A DNA stretch of 64,000 nucleotides from Dermatemys mawii (lineage: Eukaryota > Chordata > Testudines > Dermatemydidae). A model generated the notes under the pieces. The model made no database searches and was not told where the DNA came from. It saw nothing but the letters and a program-made list of their open reading frames with translations. Positions within the stretch are counted from its first letter, which is position 1. Each line of letters opens with the position of its first letter. Location: NCBI GenBank assembly GCA_007922305.1, contig ML677335.1:43901047-43965046 (forward strand). The letters are read 5' to 3'. Below, one piece after another: positions 47,040-58,264 of this stretch. The translations under genes and the position numbers were made by a program.

Positions 47040-47505
47040 CAGATGGAAAATTTTCTATCAAACACCTTTCAAGCCAATCAGCAAGTTTTCAGCTAAATGG
47101 CTTTTCACAAAGAGCATCTGCTTTCTGTGGGAAATGTTCACTTTGTACAAAAAATGACCACACGACAATGGAAAAGTTTTCATTTATTAGCTAAAAACCC
47201 AGACGTTCGATTCAGAACCACTGCTGCACTGCCTTATGGGAGTTACAGCTCAGGGCCTCAGTAATGCACCGTGGCAGCTCAGCAGAAGAGGTGACTGTGG
47301 TGTATCATGGGAGAGGTAGTCCAGGCCAGGAGGAGAATAAGGAACAAAGCTCTAGAACTTCCACTTTCATGAGGCACCACTACAGGATTTCTGAATGAAA
47401 GAAACCTTCAGTTTTCTTCTGAAAAAATGTGGATTTTAATTTTTCTGAAAAATTATCTGTGGAGAAAGAGATAAGCCATTTTCTGACCAGTTCTAGCTTA
47501 GAAGC
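47040..47505. mobile_element. AT-rich MITE-like repeat with inner foldback
   Basis: AT-rich arms (CAGATGGAAAATTTTCTATC at left, CATTTTCTGACCAGTTCTAG at right) surround a GC-richer centre with TTATGGGAGTTACAGC and ATCATGGGAGAGGTAGTCC. The second is the inverted partner type of the first. Confidence 0.45.
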
Positions 47506-47694
47506 TACACAATAACACGTCTGAGTTTAATGCACTCTGTATAGGACACCTAGAGAGATTCCTCTGACTCAAAGAAATGCAGTTGACAGCACTTAGTGTC
47601 TAGCCCCTGTCACCATTTCCCCTCCAGTCATGAAGATGCCAATCTTCCAAAGACTAACCATAGGGAAAATCCCAGGGGAAGCAATGGGAGTTCT

Positions 47695-47706
47695 CACCTG
47701 CATAAA
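47695..47706 (+). repeat. target-site duplication, left copy
   Basis: CACCTGCATAAA, identical to 47939-47950, brackets the inverted-dimer element. Confidence 0.9.
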
Positions 47707-47938
47707 TGACAAAGAGTCCTGTGGCACCTTAAAGACTAACTAAAAATTATTGAAGCATAAGCTTTCGTGGGCTAATACCCACTTCATCGGATGCATGCAG
47801 TGGAAGCATGCATCCGATGAAGTGGGTATTAGCCCACGAAAGCTTATGCTTTAATACTTTTAGTTAGTCTTTAAGGTGCCACAGGACTCTGTCACTTCTG
47901 CAACTCCAGACTAACACAGCTACCCCTCTGATTCTTGA
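47707..47938. mobile_element. inverted-dimer retroelement with hammerhead-like core
   Basis: A 232-bp insertion bounded by a 12-bp target duplication. It consists of a near-perfect inverted repeat (arms about 47707-47798 and 47806-47894, 7-base loop AGTGGAA) plus a one-sided tail with CAGACTAACACAGCTACCCC. The unit is a repeat I know as abundant in turtles. Target duplications of this length indicate target-primed retrotransposition. Head-to-head copies are a habit of Penelope-like elements. Each arm carries CCGATGA, a 5-bp stem GTGGG/CCCAC and GAAA: plus-arm core 47814-47820, stem 47822-47826 with 47833-47837, GAAA 47838-47841; minus arm the mirror image at 47763-47790. No protein is encoded. 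The Penelope assignment is inference. Confidence 0.8.
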
Positions 47939-47950
47939 CACCTGCATAAA
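47939..47950 (+). repeat. target-site duplication, right copy
   Basis: CACCTGCATAAA, identical to 47695-47706. The base before and the base after differ between copies, so the duplication is exactly 12 bp. Confidence 0.9.
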
Positions 47951-48849
47951 GTTATGCATGTGCCAGAAACTCTGCAGGACCTAGACCTGAGCTAATCCGT
48001 TTACTTTGTTTTTGTGGAGCTTTGCTTCACAGAGCAGAGAAGAATTTTCTATAAAACAGGAAAGTGTGATTATAAAACCAGGAAACTAGAAGGGAGGGAC
48101 TGAGGAGCTCACGTAGGACCCAAAACTGCTTTTAATCCATTCTTTGAAACTAATGAGATTTCAATTTCCTTTAATTGGTGTTTTGAATCCTTCTATCCCA
48201 GAGAGAATTTCAACCACAAAAGTCCTTAATTAGGACCTGATTCTGCCATTCTTACCCACAAAAAATACCCTCTGTCCTCAATGGGAGTTGTGCCTGAAGA
48301 AGGACTAAATAAAGATGGAGGCCCAGATTCCTAAAGGTATTTAGGCTCTCAAATGCCTTGGAGGATCTAGGCCTCTGGGATGACTCTGCTGTGTATCTCA
48401 CATGTGCTATCATGCAGTGATTCAGCACTTTCCAGGTGTAAAGATCATCATCCACTGCCATTGCCACCTAGTGGTGAGGCAGCAGTGGGGCAGGTTGCCC
48501 TCCACCCAGACATTCCTCTGTTGCACTATAGCTCTACCCTATAGAGGTCTTTCCTTTTAGCAACTCAGCCCGCAAGCTAGGTCACATATTCAAGTCCACT
48601 CCTTTTAGGGTGCACATGAGTTCAGTGAGAGGGAAGTCCTCAGAAGCCAGCAAGGGCTCCAGGGCTTCCCCCTGGGATCAGGGGCCTGGACCCTTGTACC
48701 TTCAGGGCCTTCCCCAACTGAGTGCCACATGAAGGGATAGGCTTCTGGCATTGGCTGCTCTTTAGTAGTTGCTTGGGGAGCCTGGGCCCACCCCCTCCAC
48801 CAGTCTCAATCCAGGGCCCAATGGTAGGCAGCTAAGCCTTGCATCTTAT
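47951..48849. other. no gene recognised; one weak repeat
   Basis: GGCCCAGATTCCTAAAGGTA, TTTAGGCTCTCAAATGCC and GGAGGATCTAGGCC at 48320-48375 are a TTTAGGCACCTAA-family copy. Nothing else recognised. Confidence 0.45.
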
Positions 48850-48896
48850 GCAGCTGCATAGCACCCCTAGCACCTACTGGGGTGCTATGCAGCTGC
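48850..48896. repeat. perfect 18-bp palindrome with 11-base loop
   Basis: Arm GCAGCTGCATAGCACCCC at 48850-48867 is exactly matched by its reverse complement at 48879-48896. The loop is TAGCACCTACT. Confidence 0.95.
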
Positions 48897-49694
48897 CTCC
48901 CACCAGTGCCCTCTCTGCTCCCAGGGTACAGCAAATAACTGAACACAAAAATAAAGTTTCTGACCTTCAAAAAGTCAACAGTCCCTCCTGTGCTCAGGTC
49001 AGTATCATCCAACCTCAGGAGATTCTACACTGCTCCTTCCAAGCACCTCAAAGCACAGGTCAACTCCCTTCCCCTGCCTACCTGCCACTGAGTGCCTCTG
49101 CTTCCCTTTTGGCTCTTCTCCCCCAGCTTGTGCAGGCTTTTCAGGCACAATGGGGTGGGGCCTCCTAGCCCCAGAGCCCCTCCTTAACCCTTTCTTCTCC
49201 AGTGTGGTGTTTGTATACCCCATCTCACCAGGTTATTGTGCAAGTGGCAGATTTACATCATATTGCCCTGGCTAGCTTCCTACTGTATGTAAATGTAATG
49301 TTGCATACACTGTCCAGTGGCTTGACAATTCTCTCATTTGCACTGGAGTAAGTGAAGTGGAAAACTATTTTTTTACACTTGTCCAACAGAACAACATGTG
49401 CAGTACTCTTTTTGTTGAGTAAAAATTCTCCCCTGGCTCTGACCTTGAACATCAACTTTCAGCTTGGATTGCAAATGGAATGCAAGTTGCACGTTGGATG
49501 GCAAATTAAACCCTTAGAATTTTGGGGGAAAGCATGGCCCCAATGAAGTAAATGAGAGTTTTGCCATTAACTTTGCCAGAGCCAAGATTTCACATTGGAT
49601 CTGTACTAGAGATGCTACAATAACCTTAAGTTTAGTTGCACCAGCCAACAACATAGGTAGGATGTTTAGATTCTAAAGTGATAGGCACCTTACT
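48897..49694. other. no gene or repeat recognised
   Basis: The 109-codon plus frame 48839-49168 runs through the palindrome and has no domain. The opposing minus frames are also unremarkable. Confidence 0.45.
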
Positions 49695-49800
49695 GTAAGC
49701 GGATGGACAGATGGATATTTATTATTTTAGGATCCTCTGTCATGGATCAGCACCCCATTGTGCAAGACAAAAGACACAGAGAGAGGGGATCCTGTATAAA
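49695..49800 (-). repeat. MIR-like SINE fragment
   Basis: TGGATATTTATTATTTTAGG, TCATGGATCAGCACCCCATT and GTGCAAGACAAAAGACACAG follow the 5' part, on this strand, of the MIR-like family also at 50785. Confidence 0.6.
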
Positions 49801-50224
49801 ATGTCTTGAGGAATATTTATTTTTGATAAATTCCTGTGAAGTCAGTGTTAGATTAGGAATTAATTTAGACTCTTGAATGTCTGCATCTTGACTTCTCTCT
49901 GCCTGAGGATGAAAAGACAATGCAGGTGTGACAATTCATACCAGCTGAGGAGCTGGCCCTCTGGGTGTATGAATGATTAACATTTCCTTATGTATACCCA
50001 TTACAAATTTTTGAGGTGCTCAACTAATATAATGAAGGGCACAGTGTAAGAGCTAACTAGCTATAAATAAAAAATGTATTTTCCATATGAAGCTGAACTG
50101 AGTGAAAATAGCTTACAAACATCACAAGCAAATCCATCTGAGAGCCCAATACGAGAGAGAGAGAGGGAGCAAAATCACTTGGGAAAATGTCATTCCCACC
50201 AGCTTAGCAACTCCACCTCCACAA
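49801..50224. other. no gene or repeat recognised
   Basis: A short GA run at 50154-50166. No frame above 60 codons. Confidence 0.5.
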
Positions 50225-50486
50225 GAGGCATAGAGTCAATGTCAATGTAGTTATTTTGACACAGTGTCAGTGTAGACACTGTGTTGCTTAAATTGACTGT
50301 TGCTGGCTTTCAGAAGCTGTCCTACAATGCCCCACACTGACAGTATAATCAATACAAGCAATTCTGGTGAGGATGATCGCCGCTAACACAAGGAGCAAAA
50401 TGAAGACATGCATAAGTGATGTAATTACTGTGGTGGCTGTATGCCGAACTAAGTTAGGTTGACTTAATTGTGTAGTGTAGGCATGT
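50225..50486. mobile_element. MITE (GTGTAGACA type)
   Basis: GTGTCAGTGTAGACACTGTG at left and TAAGTTAGGTTGACTTAATT with GTGTAGTGTAGGCATGTCC at right, around a middle with AGCTGTCCTACAATGCCCCA. It resembles a turtle DNA-transposon-derived repeat. Ends approximate. Confidence 0.6.
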
Positions 50487-50784
50487 CCTGAGAGTTGAGG
50501 AAACAGAGCAAAGCCCTTGGACCAATCAATCAATCTACGCTGCTAAATCCAGTCTCCAGCTGTTGCCAATTGGCTTGGACCTGTAAGGAGCCAGGAGACC
50601 CCAGTGGGATTTCAGGGGAGGCAGCAGCACATTGTGGAAACATGCCCAAAGTTTGGGCAAGTTGCTGTTGACACTGAGGGCCTCGTTTTGGCTGATCTTG
50701 CCAGATTCTTTAAGTGGGAAGCCTTTCAGAAGTAGGAGATCCTCTCATTTCCCCCTGTTCTGTGTGGAAACTGGGATTTGTATC
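50487..50784. other. no gene or repeat recognised
   Basis: Nothing recognised on either strand. Confidence 0.5.
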
Positions 50785-50965
50785 TCTGTCAAAATTATTA
50801 TTTGTATGACAGTAGCACCCAGAGGCTCCTTGTGAGATCAGAGCCCCGCTGTGCTGGGTAATGCACAAACACATGATAAGAAATATTCCTTACTCCAAAG
50901 AACTTGCAGGCTAAACAAACAAGACAGGCAAAGGGTGGAAGAACGGAATTCTTATTGTCCCCATG
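50785..50965 (-). repeat. MIR-like SINE
   Basis: AATTATTATTTGTATGACAG, TAGCACCCAGAGGCTCC, TCAGAGCCCCGCTGTGCTGG, AATGCACAAACACATGATAA, CTTGCAGGCTAAACAAAC and AAGACAGGCAAAGGGTGG run in order as in the other MIR-like copies. Confidence 0.85.
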
Positions 50966-52258
50966 TTTGAAATCTTATCCAACTTCACTCACAAATTCTG
51001 TGGGAGTCAAGAATGGAACCTATATCCACAGGCAGTGCCAAACCACACGAACGACCTTCCTCTCTGAATGCTATGCAACGCTCTGGATCTGAGTGAAGTA
51101 TAGTAGCAATTCAACGACCTATGAACTTTCTTAACTTTAAGCAAGCGAGCAGTACTATTGACGCCAATGGGATTAGTCACAGTGGGCCATATTAGTGAAG
51201 GTTTTTGGGTGCCTAAGTCTCACTGGGAGTCAGATTCCTAAATACCTTTACACAGTAGGCCAGATTTGTAAAGTTACACGTGTGCATTAGCTTTTGTAGG
51301 ATCAGGGCCATAGTGCTAAAGTAGAGCACAGCAGGGGCTGCAAAATGAGAATGCTGGTTATTTTCTATCTATTTTCTGCAACAGAGCTTTCATACACTCT
51401 ATTCTGGTGTCCACTGACTGTTCCTTAAAAGAGAACAAAAAGCGGGGGAGGGGGGCAACCTAATTGAGCCACGGAGTAAACAGTTTGGAAGCCAAATATA
51501 ATTGGCTGGCGAATGCACATTGTGATTCATGAGGGGAAAGCTTATTTTAAACCCATGGAGCCGTGAAGCAAGGACAGCCATGCTGTCAACTTCCTGTGGC
51601 AAACAAAAGCCAAGGGTGAGCTCGAAGCCACACAAGCGTGCTGGGACAATGGGGAGAGCATTACCTCAAGCCTCCAGTATGCGGCTTAGTAGCTCTTATG
51701 ATATTTCCAGAGCCAAGCCATTTATTTTAATATAAGGTGCCAATGATTTTAAGTCTGCTCCCTCCCAGGGATTCTCAGCATTAGAGAGAACTTTCCTATT
51801 CTGGATAAAAATATAACATGTAAGCCCATGATTGCCTATTCTTAATGCAAAGAGCATTTGGCTTTGTATAATGCCTATGCATTGAGAAGGGTTTTCAAAC
51901 CAAGGAAACACAGAATAAATACATTATTGTGTTTGCATTTTATAACTGCAGCACGAAGCCAAACCAGGGTGTGAATGCTTCGACCAGCAATCCATTTGGT
52001 ACCATCCCTTTGAGAAAGACGGGTTTGCCTCTGGGAACAGTGCCCAGGACCAGCAGCATTGCATCAGGTGTCTAATGTACCTGTGAGCCATTGGGAACCA
52101 CTAGCCCTGACCCTTGTGCCCATACTGAATCTCACTGAATCAGATAGGATTCTGTGCAGATGCAGGGGTCTGCATTGTGTATCTTGATGCAAAAGCAGGG
52201 CCTAACACATCAGTGACAATACTGGAATGTAGGTAAGACAAGATATGAGACTAGGTAG
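50966..52258. other. no gene recognised; one dispersed repeat
   Basis: GGTTTTTGGGTGCCTAAGTC, TCACTGGGAGTCAGATTCCT and AAATACCTTTACACAGTAGG at 51195-51310 form a TTTAGGCACCTAA-family copy. The other frames lack motifs. Confidence 0.45.
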
Positions 52259-52873
52259 TGTGACAAAGTTCCGAGTCTGTATTTGTGGGTCCTGCGCTTC
52301 CTGGCAGATTCAGGGGCCTCAGAAACTCATCTAGGCCCAGAGTGACCTCCCTTTCTCAGTAACTAATTAAGGGAGGCAGAAAAGGGGGGAGCCCAGGCCC
52401 TCCCTCTACTCCTGGCTCCAGCCCAGGGACCCTAATAGTATCAGCTAAGATGGCTGACCTTTTATCCACAAAACACAATACAATTCCCTGGGCTACTTCC
52501 CCACAGCAGTCACTGCTTCTTCAAACTCCACTTCACCCTTACCTCAGAGCCTCCTTCCTTCTGTATGAGATGTTGTCCAACACTCAGTCTCACCAACAGC
52601 ATAACTTCCTTCCATAGCTCCTGATACCCACAGCCACCTGACTAACTGGGAGGTTTTATCTGGTTTCAGCCAGTCCCTGATTGGGACACCTGAACCCAAT
52701 CAGGCTAGCTGTTTCTACTCCTTTCTAGAAGGTTTTTAATTGGCCCCAGGTGTCTTGATTGGCCTGGAGTAGCCTTTGTTTGGCTATCCAGGGAACAGGG
52801 ACCTGCACATCCTGAGACTAATATACCTGCCTTCCAGCACTCTCCTATATCCTTCTGGTCTGACTCCGTCACA
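52259..52873. mobile_element. solo LTR, 4-bp target duplication GTAG
   Basis: A 615-bp block begins TGTGACAAAGTTCC and ends CCGTCACA. GTAG stands immediately before (52255-52258) and after (52874-52877). It shares its first 14 bases and a 24-bp block (52479-52502) with the 21720 element, plus the CACCTGACTAACTGGGAGG/CACCTCACTAACTGGAGTG region, so the two are one family. It is about 160 bp shorter. No internal sequence; transcription sense possibly minus. Confidence 0.87.
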
Positions 52874-52877
52874 GTAG

Positions 52878-54844
52878 ACACATGGCTTTGCTGTGTCTCA
52901 TTCGCAGGGCCTGATTCTATTCTAGCTTACACCAGCTCCATCCATCACAGTTACTGCATTATGTTTATTTAAGAGTTTCTTTATAGTATAAATTATGTGG
53001 AAGCCACATGCTTTCTTCACTGCGGGTCTCTATATCTGACACTCCCTCTGGTCTTCGGTGTACAAGGCCAACATCTCTCCATTTGAATCCCTCCTTACAG
53101 CTCTCATCTTCCATGAGGTGTATCAGTGTTAACCCACTGTCTGAAAGGAAAAAACCTCAACAAGCCCCATGGGGCAGAAAGAAAGAACCATATGTGAATA
53201 GTGGCAGTCATGTGACTCACTGCACTTGTGGAAGGTGCCAAGATTCAACAGTGATGATGATGGGAAAAGAACCTGAATTGAACCAAAGGTCCCTTATGTG
53301 ATTCTCCAAGGAGTTTTTGCCAGCCCATGAGGATGGGTCTGGGGGTGTAAACTACCTTCTGCTCATCGGACAAAAGCTCACAAGATTCTTGCCCACTCTA
53401 AATTGCCCAAAGCAGCAGCTCGTTCATATTACACAAAGCAGAAATAATTCTATGGGCTGCGTGGCTGAACATAGTTTGGATCAGAAAAGTAGCACATCAT
53501 GCACATTCTTTCATTCCGCTAACAGATCATATTCAAACACCGATTAGGTGTATTCAGCCTTTCGCCTAGTGTCTCTTTTGTTCTGGTCTGGCTAACCCCA
53601 TTGAAAAGCAGTAACTCCACCTAAACACCCAAGAGGCAAAGCACAAAAGGGTGGGTGTCTTTAATTCTGCCAGCTCTGGGGACACGATCCGATTATTCAG
53701 AGGAATGGTGGCCTTGCAGTATATTCTTCAAGGACACACCCCAAGTATGAATATTTGAACCTAGCTTAGAGTTTAGTTAGAAGATGTGTCACAATGGAAT
53801 GCAATAACTGCACATGGAACCAATGGACGGAAGGCCTGAAAGCGACAACCTTGTGCTGAAATGGGCTCATGACACAAAACAACAAACAGAGTGTCTGACA
53901 AGTTCTGAAGCACATTCCAGACACACACAAAGGCAGAGCCATTCTAAACACAGGAATGGGACCAGATGACCTGATTTCAATGGTTTATTGTAAGAAAGTG
54001 CCATAGATTGGCCAGATTAAAATCCAGACGGAAACATTTGTGCAGATTGTGCTTCGCTCAGCTTCCTACGTGATGCGCCTACTGGGGTCATGACCATGTG
54101 AAACAGTGAGCCTGGTTTTCCTTTAATACAAGGATGTATAGCTCCTAATGCTCCTTGCCCTTTACATATAAACATTTGGTTCTGTCTCAGGACCACTCTG
54201 ACCCCCAAGTGAAAGAAAAGAATGGTAAAGTAACAGGTTGGGTGGATGAGTCTATGGCGAAGTTCTGGGTGAGATCCTGTGCTGTGCCACTACAAGGTGC
54301 AACACAGAACTCAAAACCTAGGCACTGGGGGAACGATAAGTGGCTTTAAGTGACCTTTGTGCCCCACCCCGCCCTGCATTGCTAGGCTGCTCCTGGGGCT
54401 GGAGTAGGGTTGACATCTTCCTCCTGAGAAGTTGGGGAAGGAGGACTCCAGTGCATTCAGCTGTCCCTTCCAAGACTGCTGAGTCCAGGCCAGGATTATA
54501 TAAAATATATATTATATATATAAAAATTACACACATACACATTTGTGTCTCCAGTATGAGTATCTCTCCAACTGCTTCAGCCTATGTTCACAAGCAAAAA
54601 AAAAAAAAAAAAAAAATCTCCCCAGTGAGGAGTATGTGGTGCAGGATTTGAAACATGTTCACACAAAAGAACCAATTGATGAATTATGGCTGGAACTGAT
54701 CTCTAAAGAGCTGGGACCGGGAAATCCAATTCTCATTACAGGGTGCAGCAATTTATTATTAGCTCCAGTGCAGATAAGCTCAGGGGAACCAAGATGCTAG
54801 TGACTGTCCAGATGGCCCCTGGCACTAAGGAGCTGTAATCAAAG
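52878..54844. other. no gene recognised; simple repeats
   Basis: Includes a TA-rich tract (54497-54525), CACACATACACA (54530) and a 21-base A run (54596-54616). Frames 53008-53301 (97 codons) and 54340-54651 (103) lack motifs. Confidence 0.45.
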
Positions 54845-54997
54845 TAGACAAGGGAGTGCTATTATCTCTGATTTTACAGGTGGAGAACTGGCTCACCCAA
54901 AGTCACACACTAGGGCCCACATTGTGAGAGGCATTTAGTAGCCTAACTTCTGCGATTAAGCCTGCAGCAGATCAGGGAACTGAACCCCCAGCTGCTA
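54845..54997 (-). repeat. MIR-like and palindromic repeat remnants
   Basis: TATCTCTGATTTTACAGGTG with GAACTGGCTCACCCAAAGTC is a reverse-strand MIR piece. GGGCCCACATTGTGAGAGGC, ATTTAGTAGCCTAACTTC and TGCGATTAAGCC follow from the TTTAGGCACCTAA family. GAACTGAACCCCCAGCTGCT may resume the MIR, so the small repeat probably inserted into it. Confidence 0.5.
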
Positions 54998-55960
54998 GAT
55001 CATATGAACAGCCATACTGGGTAAGACCAAAGGTCCATCTAGCCCCGTTCTCTGTCGTCTGACAATGGCCAGTGCCAGGTGCCTCAGAGGAATGAACTGA
55101 ACAGGTAATCATTAAGTGATCCATTCCCTGTTGCCCATTCCCAGCTTCTGGTGAACACAGGCTACAGATACCATCCCTGTCCATCCTGGCTAATAATCAC
55201 TGATGGACATATCTTCCACAAACTTATCTAGTTCTTTTTTGAACCCTGTTATACTCTTGGCCTTTACAACATCTTCTGGCAAGGAGTTCCACAGGTTGAC
55301 TGTGCTTTGTGTGAAAAAGCACTTTGTTTTGTTTGTTTTAAGTCTGATGCCTATTAATTTCATTTAGTGACCCCTAGTTCTTGTGTTATGAAAAGGAATA
55401 ACACTTTATTTACTTTCTCCACACCAGTCATGATTTTATAGCCCTCTATCATATTCTCCCTTAGACGTCTCTTTTCCAAGCTGAAAAGTTCCGGTCTTAC
55501 TCTGTCATCTGGCAGCTGTTCCATGCCCCTAACAATTTTTGTTGCCCTTTTGTGAACATTTTCTAATTTTGGGGTGACCACATCTGCACATAGTATTCAA
55601 GATGTGGGTGTGCCATGGATTTGTATAGAGGCAATATGATACTCTCTTATTATCTATCCTTTTCTTAATGATTCCCAACATTCTGTTCACTTTTTTTGAC
55701 CACCACTGCACACTGAGTGGATATTTTCAGAGAACTATCCACAATGACTCCAAGATCTTTCTTGAGTGGTAACAGCTAATTTAGACACCATCATTTATAT
55801 GTATAGTTGGGATTATGTTTCCTAATGTGCATTACTTTGCATTTAGCAACATTGAATTTCATCTGCCATTTTGTTGCCCAGTCACCCAGTTTTGTGAGAT
55901 CCTTTTGTAGCTCTTCTCAGTCTGCCTGGGATTTAACTATCTTCAGTAGTCTAGTGCCTC
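54998..55960 (-). mobile_element. CR1-type LINE, 3' kilobase
   Basis: The minus strand reads, from high to low coordinate, KLGDWATKWQMKFNVAKCKV followed by MHI (55800-55900) and WWSKKVNRMLGIIKKR (about 55690). KLENVHKRATKIVRGMEQLP then PELFSLEKRRLRENMIEGYK-type residues follow (55440-55580), and then the untranslated tail ending GGTCTTACCCAGTATGGCTG near 55005. This is the region after the RT catalytic core, about 960 bp. Frame breaks separate the pieces (stops near 55711 and 55581). It shares its tail with 10528-10773. Confidence 0.95.
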
Positions 55961-57019
55961 AACCTCAAGACATTCATCCTCCTCTGCTATGGAAGGAAAT
56001 GGTGAGCTTTTTCTTCTGGGAGCCCTTGCAAAGGGCATACGAATGCCAGAGAACCATGCTTGCAGAGGATGAAACCTTTACAGGCCTTTTCCCCAGCATG
56101 AATTTAGTTTTGGAGTCTTTGTTAGTAACAATGCTGAAACCCTCCTAACCACCACAATTAAATTACATGTTTGCAGAGTATCCATCCCCTTTCTGAGCAT
56201 ATTCCAATGTTTCTGTGACTCGTAGAGCCAATGAAAATAGTTTGAAAATGATAAAATGATTTCTAAAAAAAAACCAAAAAAAAACCCCCACAACTTTGAC
56301 TGCATTTATCGGTGTTGCTGCTTAGTTTATAATGTGGGAAATGTTTCTTTCATGACCCAAGAAATAGGAAAGCTGCTTCATAGTTACATGTTTTTAAAAA
56401 CAAATAATTATATGTGTTTCTGTTTTATATTGCTATAGGGTTATTTCCTAGCATGTGGTTTAAGCATTTTTGTAATTGTCTTATTAGGCCAGTTTGGGTT
56501 TCAAATAGCACCTATATTACAATGTTTATGATGTTTGCTTTGGAAGGAATTGTGGGACATAGAAACATATGGATTACCTTATCATATATAAAAAGTACCC
56601 AGCAAAAAGCTGGCTTTAATTACAGTATTACCATATATATGCACTCAGTGTTCATTATTTGGATATTCACATATTTAGGATATTAGATGCATCTCTGCTT
56701 TTTGTTAGTTCAGATATAAATCCACACCACCAGAAACATACACATTTCTGCTGCAAATTTGTTTATGTAAACATTGTGGATCCCAAGACAGGTGGAATTA
56801 GTTGTTATTGCAATGGATAGAAGGCTTAAAAGCAGAATTCTGCTTTCAACTAGCTGATCTACCCTCCAATAGTCTGCACTTCTATCCTCCTCAGACTTTT
56901 ATACTGTGCCCATCACCATCCAACTGTGATTTACATGACCTGATTAGCATCTGTCACATGTGGTTCTTTCTCTGTTCCACTCCTCAGATGGAACATTGCA
57001 TATAGCCTTTTTAAAAAAA
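55961..57019. other. no gene or repeat recognised
   Basis: Frames 55807-56148 (113 codons, mostly antisense to the CR1) and 56414-56686 (90, hydrophobic from AT-rich DNA) are not supported as genes. A-runs at 56264-56284. Confidence 0.45.
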
Positions 57020-57932
57020 TACAGTAACTCCTCATTTAAAGTCATCCCAGTTAACATTGTTACGTTGCTAATCAATTAGGGAACATGCTCGTTTAAAGTT
57101 GTGCAATGCTCCCTTCTAACATCCTCAGCTGCCCAACAGGCTATCAATTGCTGGCAGTTCATATGTCCCTTACCCCACTGCAATGTGCTGCTCCTGCCCT
57201 CTGTCTTGGAGCTGCTCCCTGAGACTCCTGCTTGCTGGAAGGCAGGGCGGGGGGGAGAAGAGGGGGGCTAATGTCAGGGTGTCTGCTCCTGCACCCTGCT
57301 TATCCAATCTTCCATAGAGCAGAGGGGACACACGATGGAGGCAGCACCTGCTTTAGGCTTGCTGATCTAATTAACAAGGCAGTGTACTTCTGACCCCAGT
57401 CTTGATACTTAAAGCAGAATGCGCATCTCTCTCTCTCAGGGTGTCTCTCTCTGCCCCCCCTCCTTTCCTGTTGCATTCTAGACTCAGAGTGAGAGAGTTA
57501 GCCCTTGAGGGCTCACCAAAATGCTAGTTCATTTAGCACAGAGGTGCTCAAACTTTTGTATTGGCAACTCCTTTCAAATAGCAAGCCTCTGGGTATGACC
57601 CCCCTTATAAATTAAACACATTTTTTAATATATTTAAAACTGTTATAAATGCTGGATGCAAAGCAGGTCTTGGGGTGGAGGCTGACAGCTCATGACCCCC
57701 CATGTAATAACCTTGTGACCCCCTTAGGGGTCCTGAACCCCAGTTTGAGAACCCCTGATTTAGCAGTAAGGCAGTCCCTGGGAAATATCCCGCCCTCTGA
57801 TTCCTCCACCTCAATCAAGCTTCACAATCATTGTCATCACTGTGTACCAGTATTAAATTGTTTGTTTAAAATTTTTATATTATATATATAAAAAAATTTT
57901 GGTGAAAAAAATTCCCGGAGTTATTTACTGTA
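57020..57932. mobile_element. DNA transposon (TACAGTAACTCCTC ends), interrupted
   Basis: The left end TACAGTAACTCCTC and right end (minus) TACAGTAAATAACTCC are inverted partners. Internal words AGGGAACATGCTCGTTTAAA, TCTATCAATTGCTGGCAGTT, CTGGGAAATATCCC and AATCAAGCTTCACAATCATT match a high-copy turtle repeat as I remember it. It is split by a 219-bp hAT-type insertion, giving about 690 bp of original sequence. No transposase frame; non-autonomous. Confidence 0.8.
57539..57757. mobile_element. hAT-type MITE nested in the 57020 element
   Basis: The ends are CAGAGGTGCTCAAAC and, on minus, CAGGGGTTCTCAAAC (13 of 15 matching), the CAnnGGT...-type termini of hAT transposons. An exact 8-bp duplication ATTTAGCA lies at 57531-57538 and 57758-57765, the length made by hAT transposases. 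The body is 219 bp and has no coding capacity. Confidence 0.93.
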
Positions 57933-57949
57933 GCTCGTCAAGCTTTCCT

Positions 57950-58264
57950 CCTCCTGATCCCCCTCCCATCAGCATGCCACATCCCCGCTCCTCTGCTTAC
58001 CACCAGGCACTTCCCACTGCTAAATAGCTGTTTGGCAGCGCCTACCAGAAGGGAAAGGGGAGCCGCGCACTCAGGAGAGGTGGCAAAGAGGCAAGGCAGG
58101 AGTGGGGATTTGGGGAAGGGGTTGAAATTGGGGCAGGGCCTCCTGGAAGGGGTGGAGTGAGGGGTGGGGCTGGAGGCACTAGCTGGGGTGTCAGTGATGT
58201 GGCCCTTGGGCAAATGTACTAGTCCTCATGTGGCCCTCCTGGTGATTTGAGTTTGAGACCCCTG
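57950..58264. mobile_element. hAT-like element, right end only
   Basis: The right end reads GTGGCCCTCCTGGTGATTTG then AGTTTGAGACCCCTG, the inverse of a CAGGGGTCTCAAACT terminus. GGGGTGGAGTGAGGGGTGGG and CAGGGCCTCCTGGAAGGGG upstream fit the GC-rich body of such repeats. No left terminus was found, so it is truncated. Its left edge is uncertain and meets the 57020 element. Confidence 0.65.
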
